A DNA stretch of 64,000 bases from an uncultured Ruegeria sp. (GTDB taxonomy: Bacteria > Pseudomonadota > Alphaproteobacteria > Rhodobacterales > Rhodobacteraceae): NCBI RefSeq assembly GCF_947497005.1, contig NZ_CANMFF010000022.1, positions 1 to 64,000 of the forward strand. The letters are read 5' to 3'. Made by a program: the position numbers and the translations under genes. Below the pieces are notes generated by a model. The model searched no databases. It saw nothing but the letters and a program-made list of their open reading frames with translations, and had not been told where the DNA came from. Of the stretch, positions 61,596 to 64,000 are shown in pieces; within the stretch, counting starts at the first letter, position 1, and every line of letters starts with the position of its first letter.

Positions 61596-64000
61596 ATGAA
61601 AACCCAAGTCAAAGCATTGGTCGTTGGCGGTGGCGCCGTTGGGACCTCGATTGCCTATCATCTGGCCAAAGCGGGCTGGGATGATGTGATGTTGATCGAA
61701 CGGGACGAGTTGACGTCCGGGTCCACTTGGCACGCGGCTGGCCTGCTGCCGCTGTTCAACATGTCTTATGCGACGACCCACATTCACAAGTATTCGGTCG
61801 ACTTCTACAAGAAACTGGAAGCAGAAACCGGGCTGAACGCGGGCTTTGCCGTGGTTGGCAACCTGCGTATGGCTCAGACACAGGAACGCATGGACGAGTA
61901 TATGCTCTATGCGTCCACTGCCGAAACCTGCGATGTTGCTTATGAATGGTTGACCCCTGACCAGATCAAGGAACGCTGGCCGCTGATCGAAACCTCGGAC
62001 CTGAAGGGTGCGATCTACCATACTGAGGACGGTTACATTAACCCTGCGGACGTGACTCAGGCGATGGCCAAGGGGGCCCGTCAGCGTGGCGTGGACATCA
62101 TGCGGAAAATGCAGGCCGATGCGTTCCATTGGAACGGTACTCATTGGGAAGTCACCTGCACCAAGATGGTCGAAAAGGGAGGCAACCTCATTCCGTCCGA
62201 TGAGCAGGTCGTGATCACTGCTGAGCATGTTGTGACCGCGTCGGGAAACCATGCGCAGCGCACGGCTAAAATGCTGGGCATCAAAATGCCTGCGATTCCG
62301 GTTGAGCATACGTTCATCGTCATGGACAAAGACCCCGAGCTGGTCAAATGGCGTGAAGCTGGTAACCCCGAACACCCCGTTGTGCGCGATGCCGACAACG
62401 AATCCTACGCACGTGAAGAGCGCGGCGGCTGGATTCTGGGCATCTACGAACACGGAGCACCAGCGCAGTTTGAACATGGTGTGCCTGACAGCTTCCGCGC
62501 CGACCTGTTCCCGCTGGATCTGGACCGGATTGCGGATCAGTACATGGCGATGGCCGAACGCGTGCCGTCCTGTGCCGAATCCGGCCTGAAGGACGATTTC
62601 AACGGTCCGATCTGCTACACCCCCGACGGCAACCCGCTGGTTGGCCCGGCTCCTGGCCTGCGCAACATGTGGCTGGCCGAAGGCTTCTCGTTCGGCATCA
62701 CCGCTGCGGGCGGCACCGGTTATTATCTGGCGCAGATGATGGTCGATGGCGAAGCCGAGATCGATATGGCCTCGCTGGACCCCAAGCGCTACAGCAGCAA
62801 CTGGATGACCACCGAGTTTGCGGCGCGCAAGAACGAAGAGTGCTATGAGCATGTCTACATCCTGCACCACCCCGACGAAGAACGCTCTGCCTGCCGCCCG
62901 TTGCGGACTGTTCCGGCGTACGATCGTCAGAAAGCGCGTGGCGCACAATTCGGCTGGGTTAATGGCTGGGAACGCCCGAACTATTTCGGTCCGCTGGATG
63001 CACCTGAGAACTTCGACCATGACGCCCGCTCGTTCCGTCGCGGTGGCTGGTGGCAATATGCTGTCGAGGAAGCCAAGGCGATCCGCGAGGGCGTTGGCCT
63101 GGTCGACGCATCTGCTTTCACCAAGCATGTCGTCAAAGGCCCCGGTGCAACCCAATTCCTGGATTGGTTCACCTGCAACAAACTGCCCAAAGTTGGTCGC
63201 ATCAACCTGACCTACGCGCTGACGTCGCATGGCACTATCCGCACCGAATACACCATCGTCCGCAATGGTGAGAACAACTACTACATCGTCTCCGCCGGTG
63301 CCTGGACCGAGTACGACGCCGACTTCCTACGTAAGGCGGCCGAGGACAAGTTGGAGGAGTTCGGCTATGTCGAGATCCAGGACGTGACCACCCAGTGGGG
63401 CGTTTTCGCCATCGCCGGACCCAAGTCTCGTGACGTTCTGAAAGAGGTCATCAAGGACGCCGACCCGGAAACCGCATTGTCCAACAAGCGCTTCCCTTGG
63501 TTGTCGGCCCGTCAGATCGAACTGGGCATGTGCCCGGTCAACGCAATCCGCGTGGCCTATACCGGTGAACTGGGCTGGGAATTGCATCACCCGATCGAGA
63601 TGCAGAACTACCTGTTCGACCTGCTGGAAAAAGCCGGTGAGAAGCATGGTATGAAGCTGGTCGGCGCGCGTGCCCAGAACTGGCTGCGTCAGGAGAAGTC
63701 CTATCGCGCCTTCGGCACCGAACTAGGCCGCGATGCGACCCCGTTGGAGGCTGACCTGCCGCGCTTTGTGGATCTGTCGAAAGATTTCCACGGCAAGGCC
63801 AAACTGGAAGAGACCGGCGTGCGCGTGAAGTGCTGCACCTTGCTGATCGACGGACCGGATGATGCTGATCCCTGGGGTCGCGAAGTGCTGTATACGCCGG
63901 AAGGTGAGCGCGTGGGTCGTCTGACTTCGGGCGGTTATTCTGTGGCCTTCGAGAAATCCATCGGCATGGGCTATGTAAAACCCGAGCTGGCAGTCGAAGG
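61596..64000 (+). CDS. FAD oxidoreductase-GcvT protein (dimethylglycine dehydrogenase-like), partial
   Basis: 802 codons visible; the gene runs off the window. N-terminal FAD domain: ALVVGGGAVGTSIAYHLAKAG and SGSTWHAAGLLP, where the His is the usual flavin attachment or active-site residue of the dimethylglycine/sarcosine dehydrogenase family. EGFSFGITAAGGTGYYLAQM closes the FAD domain. From about 450 a linker (DUF1989-like region is not seen) leads into GcvT (aminomethyltransferase) folds: VVKGPGATQFLDWFTCNK, WGVFAIAGPKSRDVL, YTGELGWELHHP, and GRLTSGGYS at the end. It should demethylate an N-methylated amine, passing the one-carbon unit to tetrahydrofolate. Many such paralogues occur in Roseobacters for osmolyte use. 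A ggggag site precedes the ATG. Confidence 0.93.
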   Translation, partial: MKTQVKALVVGGGAVGTSIAYHLAKAGWDDVMLIERDELTSGSTWHAAGLLPLFNMSYATTHIHKYSVDFYKKLEAETGLNAGFAVVGNLRMAQTQERMDEYMLYASTAETCDVAYEWLTPDQIKERWPLIETSDLKGAIYHTEDGYINPADVTQAMAKGARQRGVDIMRKMQADAFHWNGTHWEVTCTKMVEKGGNLIPSDEQVVITAEHVVTASGNHAQRTAKMLGIKMPAIPVEHTFIVMDKDPELVKWREAGNPEHPVVRDADNESYAREERGGWILGIYEHGAPAQFEHGVPDSFRADLFPLDLDRIADQYMAMAERVPSCAESGLKDDFNGPICYTPDGNPLVGPAPGLRNMWLAEGFSFGITAAGGTGYYLAQMMVDGEAEIDMASLDPKRYSSNWMTTEFAARKNEECYEHVYILHHPDEERSACRPLRTVPAYDRQKARGAQFGWVNGWERPNYFGPLDAPENFDHDARSFRRGGWWQYAVEEAKAIREGVGLVDASAFTKHVVKGPGATQFLDWFTCNKLPKVGRINLTYALTSHGTIRTEYTIVRNGENNYYIVSAGAWTEYDADFLRKAAEDKLEEFGYVEIQDVTTQWGVFAIAGPKSRDVLKEVIKDADPETALSNKRFPWLSARQIELGMCPVNAIRVAYTGELGWELHHPIEMQNYLFDLLEKAGEKHGMKLVGARAQNWLRQEKSYRAFGTELGRDATPLEADLPRFVDLSKDFHGKAKLEETGVRVKCCTLLIDGPDDADPWGREVLYTPEGERVGRLTSGGYSVAFEKSIGMGYVKPELAVE

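Noticed and set aside
61566..63230. 554-codon minus-strand frame near the right end
   Set aside because: It is antisense to the dimethylglycine-dehydrogenase-like gene, which has strong motifs.

Overview
The window looks like chromosome of a Roseobacter-group alphaproteobacterium (Rhodobacteraceae, Ruegeria-like). Two conserved housekeeping runs support this. One is murA - DUF2948 - hisD - UPF0262 - low-molecular-weight phosphatase followed by infA - maf - RNase E/G - yacG - tRNA-Phe (about 13.6-24.3 kb). The other is quinone oxidoreductase - SH3 protein - 2-hydroxyacid dehydrogenase - GFA protein - gamma-glutamyltranspeptidase - GlcD-type oxidase - dimethylglycine-dehydrogenase-like protein (54.5-64 kb). 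All assignments are made by eye from motifs; no database search was run.

Layout. 0.1-3.4 kb: integrase of an island that continues left of the window, with phage-like debris (HNH fragment, frameshifted DUF5681 gene). 3.7-6.4 kb: exported amidohydrolase and two decayed gene ends. 7.0-12.1 kb: an unrecognised four-gene operon (large exported protein, possible caspase-like protein, two small membrane proteins). 12.3-13.5 kb: debris. 13.6-24.3 kb: core genes. 24.3-30.15 kb: island 1, bounded by a duplicated tRNA-Phe 3' end and carrying a truncated integrase plus one large DUF4062-STAND-WD40 gene. 30.3-43.1 kb: island 2, bounded by a 14-bp repeat of a tRNA-Ser 3' end and carrying a truncated integrase plus a dense set of conflict or defence-type genes. 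43.1-54.4 kb: mixed region with IS fragments, TetR/enoyl-CoA hydratase, an HTH-GAF protein, tRNA-Thr, an L,D-transpeptidase, a papain-hydrolase fusion and recombinase debris ending at tRNA-Gln. 54.5-64 kb: core metabolism.

The main discovery is in island 2. A tight minus-strand operon encodes a PfkB kinase-deoxyribosyltransferase-like protein, a TIR-TGT fusion, an Ogg-type HhH glycosylase, a QueC-like synthase and a ThsB-like TIR protein with a Gly-rich N-terminus. QueC, TGT and Ogg are the accessory enzymes of type IV CBASS, but no CD-NTase is present and TIR domains take its place. This suggests a deazaguanine-dependent TIR system. Next to it are an alpha/beta hydrolase - trypsin - TIR/WD40 - DUF4231 (SLATT-like) cluster and a CPA2 cation/proton antiporter whose C-terminal regulatory domain is replaced by a TIR domain. 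All four TIR domains keep a plausible catalytic glutamate. Both island integrases are broken, so this cargo is probably no longer mobile on its own.
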